From: an uncultured bacterium | GTDB lineage: Bacteria; Cloacimonadota; Cloacimonadia; Cloacimonadales; Cloacimonadaceae | Direction: 5' to 3' | Assembly (NCBI GenBank): GCA_938009275.1 | Contig: CALLHY010000064.1 | Coordinates: 1 to 49,652 of the forward strand | DNA length: 49,652 bases | In this document: piece after piece, positions 17,389 to 25,935 of the stretch | Numbering within the stretch: the first letter of the stretch is position 1 | Layout: each line of letters starts with the position of its first letter | The notes under the pieces: model-generated | Seen by the model: only the letters and a program-made list of their open reading frames with translations | Database searches by the model: none | What the model was told of the DNA's origin: nothing | Translations under genes and position numbers: made by a program

Positions 17389-17670
17389 TTAGGGAAGAGG
17401 GTCGTAACCGCCCTTATTAAAGGGGTTACAACGCAGGATGCGCCAGATGGTTAAGTATAAAGCCTTAAAGAAATGGTATTTCTTAAATGCTTGAATACCA
17501 TAGTGGCTACAGCTTGGTTCAAAGCGGCAGCTCGGGGGTAAATAGGGGGATATGGCTATTTGATACAGCCGGATTATCCCCAAAAACAACAGATTTGGCA
17601 AGCGAAATAGACCCTTCAAACCATTGCCCTTTTCTGTAAAGATACGCAAATCGTAGTTAACTGCATGCAT
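17389..17670 (-). CDS. yidD: Membrane protein insertion efficiency factor YidD
   Basis: Up to 93 residues. The family core is complete: IRLYQIAISPYLPPSCRFEPSCSHYGIQAF and RILRCNPFNKGGYDPLP. The start is uncertain. The ATG at 17670 overlaps rnpA by 55 bp and has no clear ribosome-binding site. An in-frame TTG at 17619 overlaps the rnpA stop as TTGA, has AAAAGGG upstream and gives 76 residues, close to the usual size. I keep the longer frame but think the TTG start plausible. It assists YidC-dependent insertion; ends 10 bp before yidC. Confidence 0.88.
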   Translation of the reverse strand: MHAVNYDLRIFTEKGNGLKGLFRLPNLLFLGIIRLYQIAISPYLPPSCRFEPSCSHYGIQAFKKYHFFKALYLTIWRILRCNPFNKGGYDPLP

Positions 17671-17948
17671 AGGTCTTGCCAGGCAAGCTCTGTGGCTCCG
17701 CTGCGAGCACTAAGCACAAACTTGAAGCCTTGCGGTATAAGCTCTTTATGCTCGCGAACCCATGCTTTGATTCTTCGTTTAAGCAGGTTTCGCTGCACGG
17801 CTTTGCCCACCTTGCGGCTAATCGTGATACCCAGGGCAGCTTCACCACCAGAGAAAAGCCCCGGGATGTAGAAGTTTGCCGTCCGAAGCTGAAAATCGGG
17901 GTTTCTGAACTCGGTGTACTCAGCGTGAGATATGATCCACCGTACCAT
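17616..17948 (-). CDS. rnpA: Ribonuclease P protein component
   Basis: 110 residues. The RNR signature is present in ISRKVGKAVQRNLLKRRIKAWVRE (residues ~43-66) and the preceding strand LGITISRKVG is typical. It binds the P RNA and helps process the 5' ends of tRNA precursors. Its ATG lies 4 bp past the rpmH stop and an in-frame TAA is 12 bp upstream, which fixes the N-terminus. That terminus lacks the basic start common in the family and reads MVRWIISHAEYTEF. Confidence 0.9.
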   Translation of the reverse strand: MVRWIISHAEYTEFRNPDFQLRTANFYIPGLFSGGEAALGITISRKVGKAVQRNLLKRRIKAWVREHKELIPQGFKFVLSARSGATELAWQDLCMQLTTICVSLQKRAMV

Positions 17949-17952
17949 AAGC

Positions 17953-18087
17953 TCATACGCTTAAGGTCTTTCTCCCTTTGGCTCTGCGGCGTGCCAGCAC
18001 TTTACGGCCGTTCTTAGTAGCCATGCGGCTGCGGAAACCATGGGTGCTCTTACGAGGTCTGTTGTGTGGTTGATAAGTACGTTTCAT
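17953..18087 (-). CDS. rpmH: 50S ribosomal protein L34
   Basis: 44 residues: MKRTYQPHNRPRKSTHGF, then RSRMATKNGRKVLARRR, AKGRKTLSV. This is the standard L34 sequence and length. An AAGGAGATATAC box precedes the ATG. First gene of rpmH-rnpA-yidD-yidC-jag, which in many bacteria adjoins dnaA and oriC; here a hemolysin III gene lies upstream and no dnaA is seen. Confidence 0.97.
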   Translation of the reverse strand: MKRTYQPHNRPRKSTHGFRSRMATKNGRKVLARRRAKGRKTLSV

Positions 18088-18187
18088 GATGTATATCTCC
18101 TTGATTATATGCGTAATTATGATCAGATAGCCATGAATTTACAGGGGCAATGAATGTCAAGATGTTTTTGTTGCAGTGCTTCGTTGA
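18088..18187 (-). promoter_or_regulatory. Probable promoter region of rpmH operon
   Basis: A minus-strand TTGACA lies at 18160-18155, 68 bp before the rpmH ATG. At 17 bp spacing the -10 position reads TTCATG, a poor match, so only the -35 box is supported. No DnaA-box cluster is present. Confidence 0.4.
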
Positions 18188-18859
18188 TTAGTGTAATAGC
18201 TGTAGCATACCAAAGAAATGACTGATGCTGCCACCCAATACGAACAAATGCCAGATACTGTGATGATAAGGGAGCCGCTTGGCTGCATAAAAGATAATGC
18301 CAAGAGTGTAAGATAGTCCGCCTATTAGCATCCACATCAGGAATGAGGGTGGTGCAGCCTGCATCAAAGGCTTTACAGCAATAAGCACCATCCAGCCCAT
18401 AAAGATGTACACAGCTATGGAAACAGCCTTTAGCTTACCAAGCGCGAATATCTTCAGATTCACCCCCAATAAAGCCAAACCCCAGATTATGCCGAATAAA
18501 GTCCAACCCCAACCGCCACGCATAGTGCCGATAGTTATAGGAGTGTATGTCCCCGCTATAAGCAGGAATATTGAGCAGTGATCCAGGATGCGAAAGAAAC
18601 GTTTTACTTTGGGCTGGTGAAAGCTGTGATACAAAGTGGAAGCGGTGTAGAGCATTATCATTGCCGCTCCGTAGATGCTAAAGGAAACTACTTTCCATGC
18701 GTCGCTTTGCTGTGCGGCAAATACTACTAAGATAACGAGAGCGGCAATGGAGAGTCCAACCCCCATTCCGTGCGTGATGGCATTGGCGATTTCTTCGCCC
18801 AGGCTTTGCTTATGGCTAAGGGGAACCCGATCTAGGAAACTGCTTTTTTGCTGTGTCAT
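18188..18859 (-). CDS. Hemolysin III / PAQR-family membrane protein (YqfA-like)
   Basis: 223 residues with seven hydrophobic segments. The family motifs are present: EEIANAITHGMGVGLS at the N-terminus, YTASTLYHSF and the metal-site regions RILDHCSIFLLIAGTYTP and HSIWHLFVLGGSISHF, which provide the conserved histidines. The PAQR/hemolysin III family consists of multi-pass, probably zinc-dependent, membrane hydrolase-like proteins; the bacterial role is unclear despite the name. It overlaps the nadD stop by 4 bp (ATGA), so it is likely cotranscribed downstream of nadD. Confidence 0.88.
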   Translation of the reverse strand: MTQQKSSFLDRVPLSHKQSLGEEIANAITHGMGVGLSIAALVILVVFAAQQSDAWKVVSFSIYGAAMIMLYTASTLYHSFHQPKVKRFFRILDHCSIFLLIAGTYTPITIGTMRGGWGWTLFGIIWGLALLGVNLKIFALGKLKAVSIAVYIFMGWMVLIAVKPLMQAAPPSFLMWMLIGGLSYTLGIIFYAAKRLPYHHSIWHLFVLGGSISHFFGMLQLLH

Positions 18860-19476
18860 TTGCCTTCCTTAATTCTCTTGTTATTACTGTAGAGCTGCAC
18901 AATCTCATGTTGAATAGAACTTGGAACAAGCTCACTAATATCTTCCATGTTGGCAATGCGGCGCTTTATCTCGGTAGATGATATGGGAGAAAGCTCAATT
19001 GGTAATAGAGTTGCACGGATTGATTTCACCACCTCCATATCAATTGGGTAGCCTGGTCGTGGTAATACCAAAAAATGCAGATTGCTAGCCAACCACTCGA
19101 AATTATACCATTTGGGCAAGGTAGCGACATTGTCTGAACCAATGACAAACACATAGCGAGTACTTGGGTTATCTTGCATCAATTGCTGCATAAAGTCTGC
19201 CGTATAGCCGCTTCCATCTTTATCTGCGGTAGATACAGACATATTGCTTTCGCCCGATATGGCTTTCTTTACCAGGCTTAATCTCTGCTTATAACCTAGT
19301 TGCACACTACCCGATTTGAAGTGATGCTTGCCATTGGGCACGAAGACTACTGAACTAATCCTGCTCCAAAACATAACCTGTTTTGCTATATGAATATGAC
19401 CTGAGTGTATCGGGTCAAAGCTGCCACCCAGAATAGCAGTGCAGCCGTCAAGATCGGGTAAATTAAATAGCTTCAT
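18856..19476 (-). CDS. nadD: Nicotinate-nucleotide adenylyltransferase
   Basis: 206 residues. The nucleotidyltransferase motif GGSFDPIHSGHIHIA (residues ~17-31) and the C-terminal SSTEIKRRI (an ISSTxIR-type motif) are both present. The middle FVIGSDNVATLPKWYNFEWL is typical of NadD. It makes nicotinate adenine dinucleotide from NaMN and ATP in NAD synthesis. Start and previous stop overlap as TAATG, so it is coupled to the bamD gene. Confidence 0.93.
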   Translation of the reverse strand: MKLFNLPDLDGCTAILGGSFDPIHSGHIHIAKQVMFWSRISSVVFVPNGKHHFKSGSVQLGYKQRLSLVKKAISGESNMSVSTADKDGSGYTADFMQQLMQDNPSTRYVFVIGSDNVATLPKWYNFEWLASNLHFLVLPRPGYPIDMEVVKSIRATLLPIELSPISSTEIKRRIANMEDISELVPSSIQHEIVQLYSNNKRIKEGK

Positions 19477-20198
19477 TACTTAAAGCTGCGGGCAAGTCGA
19501 TTTGCTTCTTTTGTGCCTGCGTATCGGGAAATAAGTGCGTTATAGCTTTTCTGGGCTTGTTCAGTATTCTTTTGGTGCAGATGAAGTTTGGCAGAATAGT
19601 AAAGAGCTTTGCGGTCGAGATCATCAGTGTTCCCCAAAGCTACAATCTCGTCAAAGTACATCAAGGCTGCACTGTAATCCTTCATCTTGTAGTAAATATA
19701 GCCGGTTAAGTATTTCTTCTCCAGAAGCTTATATTGGGCTTTACGAATGTATCCCAGAGCTTCCGAAAAGCGTGCGTCATTGGGGAATTTATCGACGAAT
19801 ATCTTAAATGCTTCAATGCTGGCGATTGTCTCATCCTGGTCATATTGGGCTGGTAATGATTCTTCGAACAGGCATACTGCTACCTTGAAATAAGCGGTGC
19901 CAACATCCTCATGATCTGGGAAAGAGCCGATAAACTGCTCATACTTGTTACGGGCATCGGCAAACTTATTTATATTGAAATAGGATTCTGCTTGTCGCAA
20001 TGTGGCATAAGCAGTTGCTGCCGAACGGCGTTCGAACGATATCTCATCATATATTGTGGCTGCGCGGGCATATTTGCCTCTGGCAAATAGCTCGTCTGCG
20101 GCCTTAAGCCTTGCTTCTGTGCTTAGCTGGGTTTTATTCCTACTACAGGCAGATAGGGCAATAATCAGGATTAGTAAAGTTAATATAATACGGCGCAT
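19476..20198 (-). CDS. bamD: Outer-membrane assembly lipoprotein BamD
   Basis: 240 residues from the ATG at 20198, which has AAAGGAAC upstream. A frame extending to 20261 would hide the signal peptide. The signal peptide MRRIILTLLILIIALSAC gives a lipobox Cys18. Five TPR-like repeats follow (AADELFARGKYARAATIYDEI; AESYFNINKFADARNKYEQFI; FKVAVCLFEE with a longer loop, and two more). This is the BamD/ComL pattern of a lipoprotein that works with BamA in beta-barrel assembly. No bamA is in the window. Confidence 0.85.
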   Translation of the reverse strand: MRRIILTLLILIIALSACSRNKTQLSTEARLKAADELFARGKYARAATIYDEISFERRSAATAYATLRQAESYFNINKFADARNKYEQFIGSFPDHEDVGTAYFKVAVCLFEESLPAQYDQDETIASIEAFKIFVDKFPNDARFSEALGYIRKAQYKLLEKKYLTGYIYYKMKDYSAALMYFDEIVALGNTDDLDRKALYYSAKLHLHQKNTEQAQKSYNALISRYAGTKEANRLARSFK

Positions 20199-20208
20199 GT
20201 ATGTTCCT

Positions 20209-20799
20209 TTAATCAAAGTTCCAGAGCAAAAAGACCATGGATCCAATGGCTGTTGCGGCAACTATGGGTTCGAACCAGCGAAGCCGTAACAGTGATGATT
20301 CTTTTTCTGGCAAGTCATCGCGGACAAAATCGTAAGTGCCAACTTTTACGAGCTTCTTTTCGGGAAGCTTGATTTGCTTTGTTTCAAAGCTATAAACCGG
20401 ATGGCGGATAGTACGGTAAGAAAAAAACGACTTCTGCACTTCCTCTTGCCATTTAATGTTCATATTCACCTGAACTAGAAGGGCAGAACTAAGGGCATAA
20501 TCTTTCAGATTTATCTGCTTAAAACCTTCGTCGGTGTATTCCAACTCAAACTCTGGATTCTGCAGACTGTGGGGGTTATCTCTAAGGTCAGCTCCCTTTT
20601 TCAGGAGGCTAAGGGATAACTTCTGGTAAAGAGGTGAAGTCCATTCACCCGCATGTATATCCATAAATATCGGCTCTCCGGTCTGAATCTCATCGGCAAT
20701 TGCCATGGCAATCGTCTCTGCTTCGTGGCTTGCCTGAACCCCAAACAGGGGGAGCATAAGTCCAAGTAAGATGCAGACCGGGAGCAGAAATCTTAGCAT
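20209..20799 (-). CDS. Exported envelope protein, family not recognised
   Basis: 196 residues. An N-terminal signal peptide (LRFLLPVCILLGLMLPLFGVQA) and a C-terminal hydrophobic segment (PIVAATAIGSMVFLLWNF) frame a mixed alpha/beta domain containing EPIFMDIHAGEWTSPLYQKL. It lies 3 bp downstream of the cpoB-like gene and 10 bp upstream of bamD, so it probably acts in the envelope with them. The position and size are loosely reminiscent of accessory proteins such as LptE, but I see no motif that supports this. Confidence 0.75.
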   Translation of the reverse strand: MLRFLLPVCILLGLMLPLFGVQASHEAETIAMAIADEIQTGEPIFMDIHAGEWTSPLYQKLSLSLLKKGADLRDNPHSLQNPEFELEYTDEGFKQINLKDYALSSALLVQVNMNIKWQEEVQKSFFSYRTIRHPVYSFETKQIKLPEKKLVKVGTYDFVRDDLPEKESSLLRLRWFEPIVAATAIGSMVFLLWNFD

Positions 20800-20802
20800 T
20801 TA

Positions 20803-21798
20803 CTACTTGATTTGTTTCAAGAATCTATCTACCAAGTCCATTCTTTGGTACTTGGGATAGTTGGTTTTTACTAATTCCAGTTCTTTACGGGCTGCATCGG
20901 AATTGCCCATCTGATGATAGCAAACTCCAATTTTTAGCTGCGCATCTGGAGCTTTCCAAGAATCTGGATAACGAGAGATAATGGTTTGGAACTCACGCAA
21001 GGCATTGGTAAAATTGCCTTCTGCATAATAGCTTTCACCTGTCCAATACAGGGCATTGCCGAGGTATTGGCTGGAAGGATACTTGCCGATAAAGGCAGCA
21101 AATTTATCGCGAGCAAGCTGATACTTCCCTTTTTCATACTCCATTCTAGCCGCTTCATATTCCTGAATCATGCCTTCTGGGGCTTCCTTGCTTACTACCT
21201 GCTTCTCAGCTATGGCAGGCTTGTTAGAGGCTGGCTTGGCATCTATTTGCTTTTGTAGCTCGGAGATTCTGGCTTCTAAAGCTGCTATCTGAGAGCGAAG
21301 GGACTTATCATTGTCTTCTACGGTTTTGCTTAGCTGGGTTACGGTTGTTCCTCCAGGGACTACGGGTGTAACCACTTTGTCGCCATCAGAGGTGCTAATG
21401 CTTCCCAGTCTCTCGGCAAACCCGGATAGTATCTCATCGTTATCTGCTTGCAGGTAATCGAAGTCTTCACGTAGAATGTATTGTTCATCAGCCAATTCTA
21501 CAACCTTCTCCATTAGATACTTAACGTCGGTTGTTACATCCTTGAAACTGCTATTTTGAAAAGCAGCCATAGCTTTCACTTCCTGCATTAGAGAATCTAA
21601 ATCACTGTTACTGTAGCTGCCGGCACCACCCTTGCGGTTTTGCATAATCTCTTTACGTAGCACCACAAGCTCAGTTTTTTGCTGCTCCAGATTGGTTTCC
21701 AGTTCCCAAACCTTCTGTTTCTGTTGCTTAATGGCCTGGTTGCTTGCGCATCCGGTCAACAGGGCTAAAACAATCGCCAATACAAACATTCTTTTCAT
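20803..21798 (-). CDS. CpoB/YbgF-like coiled-coil TPR lipoprotein
   Basis: 331 residues. The lipobox LLTGC gives Cys17. Residues ~20-65 and ~155-190 are coiled coil (KVWELETNLEQQKTELVVLR; SQIAALEARISELQKQI). The C-terminal ~120 residues hold TPRs of the YbgF type: EYEAARMEYEKGKYQLARDK, NALYWTGESYYAEGNFTNAL, DAQLKIGVCYHQMGN. In E. coli CpoB coordinates outer-membrane constriction with peptidoglycan synthesis and belongs to the Tol-Pal locus. No tol or pal genes are present here. It is clustered with bamD and an unknown envelope gene. Confidence 0.82.
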   Translation of the reverse strand: MKRMFVLAIVLALLTGCASNQAIKQQKQKVWELETNLEQQKTELVVLRKEIMQNRKGGAGSYSNSDLDSLMQEVKAMAAFQNSSFKDVTTDVKYLMEKVVELADEQYILREDFDYLQADNDEILSGFAERLGSISTSDGDKVVTPVVPGGTTVTQLSKTVEDNDKSLRSQIAALEARISELQKQIDAKPASNKPAIAEKQVVSKEAPEGMIQEYEAARMEYEKGKYQLARDKFAAFIGKYPSSQYLGNALYWTGESYYAEGNFTNALREFQTIISRYPDSWKAPDAQLKIGVCYHQMGNSDAARKELELVKTNYPKYQRMDLVDRFLKQIK

Positions 21799-21820
21799 GA
21801 CTGACTCCTTTTATCTTTGT

Positions 21821-23230
21821 CTATTTTGCCTGCAAGAATACCTTATAGGCTTTGTATGTAGAATATAAATCTGCCTTGGAGCATAGCTCGTAAAGGGAAT
21901 GCATACCCATCAAGCCAACTCCGCAATCTATCACCTCGGCACCTTGATTAGCCAGGATGTAGGCAATGGTTCCACCGCCGCCTTCATCAACCTTGCCAAG
22001 CTCGCCTGTTTGCCAGAATACACCAGCTTCAGAAAGCATATTCAGCACCTTGGCGTTGAATTCAGCATTGGCATCGTTGCAGCTATATTTGCCACCACTA
22101 CCAGTGAATTTAGAGATGCCCATGCCATGATTGAACATCACTGCATTCTGCTTCTCATGCACGCCGGGATAGTTGGGATCAATGGCCGCGGTTACGTCTG
22201 CACTCATAATCTGAGCATTCATAAAGGCTTTGCGCAGATTTGCACTGCTATTGTCTTCGCCGTTATGAGCCATAACGCTGCCAATGAAGTCCTTAATAAA
22301 TACACTGTGTGCACCGGTATTGCCCTGGCTGCCAACTTCTTCCTTGTCGGAGAAATAAACAACCATAGTACGCTTCGGCTTGCTGTCAAGATTGTCTATC
22401 ATAGCTTTCAAACCGGTATAGGCACAGATGCGGTCATCCTGGCCATAGCCAACTACCATGCTGGAATCAAAGCCGGCATCGCGTGCTTTGATGGCTGGCA
22501 CAAGCTCAAGCTCGGCAGACAGGAAGTCGCTTTCTGTAATGCCGTATTTATCGTGTAAAAGCTTTAGGGCATGATTCTTAATAGCTTCTTTCTCGTCGCT
22601 TTCAGGGGCTTGCATGCCGCTAAAGATCAGGTTCATGCGGCTGGCGTCGATGGCATCGGCAAGATTCTTGGTATATTGTTCTTTACGTGCCAGGTGAGGC
22701 AACAAATCCGGAATAATGAATACCGGCTCGTCTTCGCGTTCACCGATGCTTACATCTAGTTTCTTACCATCATTCTTAATGATTATGCCGTGCAGGGCGA
22801 GGGGGGTGGACACCCATTGGTATTTCTTGATTCCGCCATAATAATGAGTTCGCATACAGGCCATAGCGCTGTTGCTGTCTTCATAAAGCGGATTTTGCTT
22901 AAGGTCAACCCTGGGGGCATCAATGTGGGCGGCAACCATATTAAAGCCCTTGGATATTGGCTCGCTGCCAATTACTGCCATGGCTATGGTCTTGTTGCGG
23001 AATATGCTATAGACCTTGTTGCCTTTGCTGCCTACCTGTACAAACTTATGCTTTTTCAGCATGGCTTCGGTATAGGCAATTGTTTCACGAACGGTTTTGG
23101 CTTCGTTCAAAAAGCTCTTATATGCCTCGGCAAATGCCATGGCAGCCTTTTGCTCTTGAACGGGAGCATCTTTCCAGAAGTTTTTCCGCTCATAACCAAG
23201 AGCGGATTTCTTGCTTTCATTCTTCTTCAT
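21821..23230 (-). CDS. M18-family zinc aminopeptidase
   Basis: 469 residues, the expected length. Metal-site segments of the M18 fold are recognisable: AAHIDAPRVDLKQNP (His ligand near 91), DDRICAYTGLKAM (bridging Asp), SDKEEVGSQGNTGAHS (catalytic Glu pair) and a late DAxxPGVHEKQNAVMFNHGM and GMHSLYELCSKADLY (C-terminal His). It removes N-terminal residues, commonly acidic or neutral, in the cytoplasm; no signal peptide. It sits between greA (13 bp) and the cpoB-like gene (22 bp). Confidence 0.92.
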   Translation of the reverse strand: MKKNESKKSALGYERKNFWKDAPVQEQKAAMAFAEAYKSFLNEAKTVRETIAYTEAMLKKHKFVQVGSKGNKVYSIFRNKTIAMAVIGSEPISKGFNMVAAHIDAPRVDLKQNPLYEDSNSAMACMRTHYYGGIKKYQWVSTPLALHGIIIKNDGKKLDVSIGEREDEPVFIIPDLLPHLARKEQYTKNLADAIDASRMNLIFSGMQAPESDEKEAIKNHALKLLHDKYGITESDFLSAELELVPAIKARDAGFDSSMVVGYGQDDRICAYTGLKAMIDNLDSKPKRTMVVYFSDKEEVGSQGNTGAHSVFIKDFIGSVMAHNGEDNSSANLRKAFMNAQIMSADVTAAIDPNYPGVHEKQNAVMFNHGMGISKFTGSGGKYSCNDANAEFNAKVLNMLSEAGVFWQTGELGKVDEGGGGTIAYILANQGAEVIDCGVGLMGMHSLYELCSKADLYSTYKAYKVFLQAK

Positions 23231-23243
23231 TCATTCTCCATAT

Positions 23244-23726
23244 TTATCTGATTTCTAATATCTTTAAGTGTCGTTCGCCCATAGGTGCCTTAACCACGGC
23301 TATTTGCCCAACCTTTTTTCCTAAAAGGGCATTACCGATAGGACTTACTACCGATACTGCCTGAATTCCTTCTTCATGCGTGAAATTCAATTCTTCAGCT
23401 CCAACCACCTGGTAGCATATTTGCTCGCCGTTGCTTACGTCTTCCGCCAGGCAATAGCTGCCAAAGCGTAATACGTCTTTGGGGAAGTTTTCGGTGTCTA
23501 CAACCTTTAGGGCTGCGCTGCGTCTGCGCAGGTAGTCTATCTCCGAATCTATTGCGCGCTGACGTTCCTTTCCTGCTTTATACTCGGCATTTTCGCTAAG
23601 GTCGCCAAATTCACGGGCTATGGCTATTTGCTTTATAACTTCGGGTCTTTCGTTGTTCATCAGGTGGCTAATGCGCTTTTGCAGCTTTTCCATTCCCTGT
23701 TTGGTAATAAAAACGCTTAAATCCAA
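23244..23726 (-). CDS. greA: Transcription elongation factor GreA
   Basis: 160 residues. The N-terminal coiled coil has the family sequence (AREFGDLSENAEYKAGKERQ, residues ~37-56), with the acidic tip DLSENAEY that stimulates RNA polymerase transcript cleavage. The C-terminal FKBP-like domain ends VVSPIGNALLGKKVGQ. The start is a TTG at 23726 with AAGGGAG upstream, since no ATG precedes the conserved TKQGMEKL. It starts 2 bp past the preceding stop. Confidence 0.93.
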   Translation of the reverse strand: MDLSVFITKQGMEKLQKRISHLMNNERPEVIKQIAIAREFGDLSENAEYKAGKERQRAIDSEIDYLRRRSAALKVVDTENFPKDVLRFGSYCLAEDVSNGEQICYQVVGAEELNFTHEEGIQAVSVVSPIGNALLGKKVGQIAVVKAPMGERHLKILEIR

Positions 23727-23728
23727 GC

Positions 23729-24538
23729 CTATGCTCCCTTTTTCTTCATAACAATCTTGTAGGCAGCGGTGGCAGCTTTCTTTAGCCTGGCATTGCCGCT
23801 ACGGGTCCAAAGCTCGAGGGGTGCTTCAATCTGCGGGATATAGTCGGTAACCGTGGCGCAAAGCAGCTCCACAATCTGTGGATCGCGGCTACTGCCATAT
23901 TCTTCCCAAACTCTCAGGTAGTATTCCGGGCTTTGCTTGGCAACGGCTTTCAGCATCATCACATGGCTGGACATTGCCTCACCTAAGGGGTAGCTCCACT
24001 GATGGGAAAAGTGCTCCATAATGGTGGGGATTAAGTCTTCACGCTTCTTTATCAGCTTTACCAGAAGCCCCAAGCCGTTTTTGCTAATCATCTCGTTGCT
24101 GCTGTTGCTATAAGCGTAAGCTGTGCTTAGATATTTTTCGGGGTGCTTGCGCAGCATGGGGAGCATCACCTTGTCCATCAGCATCATCACTTCGGCACTA
24201 TCGGCATGGGATAGAGCTTCGTCGAAAAGCGGCATATAAACTGCCGGCTTTTTGGAGAGTAGTTTACTCATAATAAGGGTAAAGGCAATCTTGCCATAAT
24301 CACCTTTTTTTACCCAAAGCCGCTGATAAAAAGGCACATACAGTTCGTGGTTTTTGCCCAGTCTCTGCACAATGGTTCCGGCAACATGGTTAATAACTTC
24401 TGCGGGGATTTTGCCATTGACCCTTTCCGGATAGGCGTTAAAGATTATTTCAAAATCATAATCGCCTTTGGGGAGTTTGTTTTGCAGATAGTCTTCGGTG
24501 TCCATGTTCAACCGTTCTTTCCAGTCAATGGTAAGCAT
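23729..24538 (-). CDS. Helical-repeat protein of unknown function
   Basis: 269 residues, no signal peptide and no membrane segment. After a ~60-residue N-terminal part the sequence looks like successive helix pairs (HEAT-like): FTLIMSKLLSKKPAVYMPLF, LMDKVMLPMLRKHPEKYL, LLVKLIKKREDLIPTIMEHF, HVMMLKAVAKQSPEYYLRVW. A DNA-alkylation-repair-type or scaffold protein is possible but no catalytic residues stand out. ATG with AGGAG 6 bp upstream. First gene of the transcript leading into greA. Confidence 0.75.
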   Translation of the reverse strand: MLTIDWKERLNMDTEDYLQNKLPKGDYDFEIIFNAYPERVNGKIPAEVINHVAGTIVQRLGKNHELYVPFYQRLWVKKGDYGKIAFTLIMSKLLSKKPAVYMPLFDEALSHADSAEVMMLMDKVMLPMLRKHPEKYLSTAYAYSNSSNEMISKNGLGLLVKLIKKREDLIPTIMEHFSHQWSYPLGEAMSSHVMMLKAVAKQSPEYYLRVWEEYGSSRDPQIVELLCATVTDYIPQIEAPLELWTRSGNARLKKAATAAYKIVMKKKGA

Positions 24539-24779
24539 CTATATCTCCTATATAATCAATTATGGTATTTCACTAAATGACATTGCCAATCATATCCCCC
24601 AAACTGTCAAGCACAAAATCTGCATTCAGCCACAGCAGACAATAACGTAAATCCATATTGGCTAAGCTTGCTTTGCTGCGGTGCTTTTACTGTCTAATGA
24701 CATTATCGCTGCTTCTGCTATTACGGACTTAGTCTGCAATTATAGTGTGGTTGGCTTAGGGATGGTCAATTAAACAGCA
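24539..24779 (-). promoter_or_regulatory. Upstream region of the greA operon
   Basis: No gene. A minus-strand GTGCTTGACA (box at 24610-24605) lies 67 bp before the first ATG and is the best -35 candidate; the -10 is not clear. The remainder up to the DUF4143 gene shows nothing further. Confidence 0.4.
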
Positions 24780-25925
24780 TCACATAGAAAGATGAGAATA
24801 ATGCAAGATGTCAGTATTGTTTGTCTCCCATTCCAAATCTCCAGCATACACTATTGTTGCTTTGTGAGTGCTACCGCAAACTCTCCGGAACACATTTATG
24901 TTCTTCAGAAAGCTGGAATGATAGCTTTGAGCCGATTTTATCTCTATGGGATGCAATTCGGCTCCATTTTGAATAATCAGATCTACTTCGTTACCGTGGT
25001 TGTCTCTATAATAATATAACGGTGCTTCCAAACCTTGGTTATAAAACTTCTTAAGATATTCTGCTACCACAAAAGTCTCGAATATCTGTCCCTTTAGTGG
25101 GTGGTATTCTAGTTCTTTGCTTTCTCTTATTCTTAATAGTCTGCAAACCAGACCTGTATCGTAGAAATACAGCTTGGGTGATTTTATCAACCGCCTATTC
25201 ACATTAGCGTGCCATGGTTGCAAGAGGTAGATTACAAAGCTGGTTTGCAGTAAAGATAACCAGTTTCCCACGGTTTTTACATCAATCCCAGTTTCGTTAG
25301 CAAGGGACGTTTTGTTGATTATGCAGCCAGTTCTACCCGCACATAATGAGATGAATTTATGGAACAAGTTCAGATCGTGAACCTTGGAAAGCATGCGAAT
25401 GTCACGCTCCAGATAAGTATTTATGTATGATGTATAAAACACCTGGGGATCCATCTCTTTATCTATCAGACGCGGATAAAAACCTTTGAACAAAACTTCT
25501 TCCAGTGCAGGCTTCTGTTGTCTGTAAACCTCAGCATAGCTGAAAGGTAGTAGCTGAAATATTGCTGTTCTCCCTGCAAGTGATTGTGAAATATTGGTCA
25601 TCATCTGAAACTGACTGCTGCCGGTTAAAACAAACTGAGCACTAACCTGGGCTCTATCTACCATAGCTTTTATATGCGACAAAAGAGAAGGAACATACTG
25701 GAATTCATCAATGATGTATTTCCCCAGAGGGTCTTTGAACAGACTCTTAGGATTCTCCTCCATCACAAAGCGGAAATCGGGATCCTCCAAATCATAATAT
25801 GTGTAATCCGGGAATTGCATTTTAGCTAAAGTGGTTTTCCCAGACTGGCGGGGTCCGGTTATGGTTATTACTGGAAACCCTCTTGCTACGTTAGAGATAT
25901 TGTCTTGTAATGTTCTTCTAATCAT
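24780..25925 (-). CDS. AAA ATPase with DUF4143 C-terminal domain
   Basis: 381 residues. Walker A GPRQSGKTTLA (24-34), Walker B-like YIIDEFQYVP, then a sensor LTGSSQFQMM. The C-terminal half is the DUF4143 domain ending in the PD-D/ExK-like VDLIIQNGAELHPIEIKSA, a nuclease-fold-like pattern. These proteins are common, often laterally moved and associated with accessory DNA; the role is not firmly known. It stands alone beside IS remnants, with the defective transposase 11 bp upstream. Confidence 0.88.
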   Translation of the reverse strand: MIRRTLQDNISNVARGFPVITITGPRQSGKTTLAKMQFPDYTYYDLEDPDFRFVMEENPKSLFKDPLGKYIIDEFQYVPSLLSHIKAMVDRAQVSAQFVLTGSSQFQMMTNISQSLAGRTAIFQLLPFSYAEVYRQQKPALEEVLFKGFYPRLIDKEMDPQVFYTSYINTYLERDIRMLSKVHDLNLFHKFISLCAGRTGCIINKTSLANETGIDVKTVGNWLSLLQTSFVIYLLQPWHANVNRRLIKSPKLYFYDTGLVCRLLRIRESKELEYHPLKGQIFETFVVAEYLKKFYNQGLEAPLYYYRDNHGNEVDLIIQNGAELHPIEIKSAQSYHSSFLKNINVFRRVCGSTHKATIVYAGDLEWETNNTDILHYSHLSM

Positions 25926-25935
25926 CGCGACCTCG

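Noticed and set aside
20199..20261. Upstream start for bamD
   Set aside because: It would place 21 residues before the signal peptide and overlap the preceding gene; the ATG at 20198 has a good ribosome-binding site.
20262..20284. tRNA T-arm-like GGTTCGAACC
   Set aside because: It lies inside a coding sequence (Trp-Phe-Glu-Pro codons) with no acceptor or anticodon stems around it.
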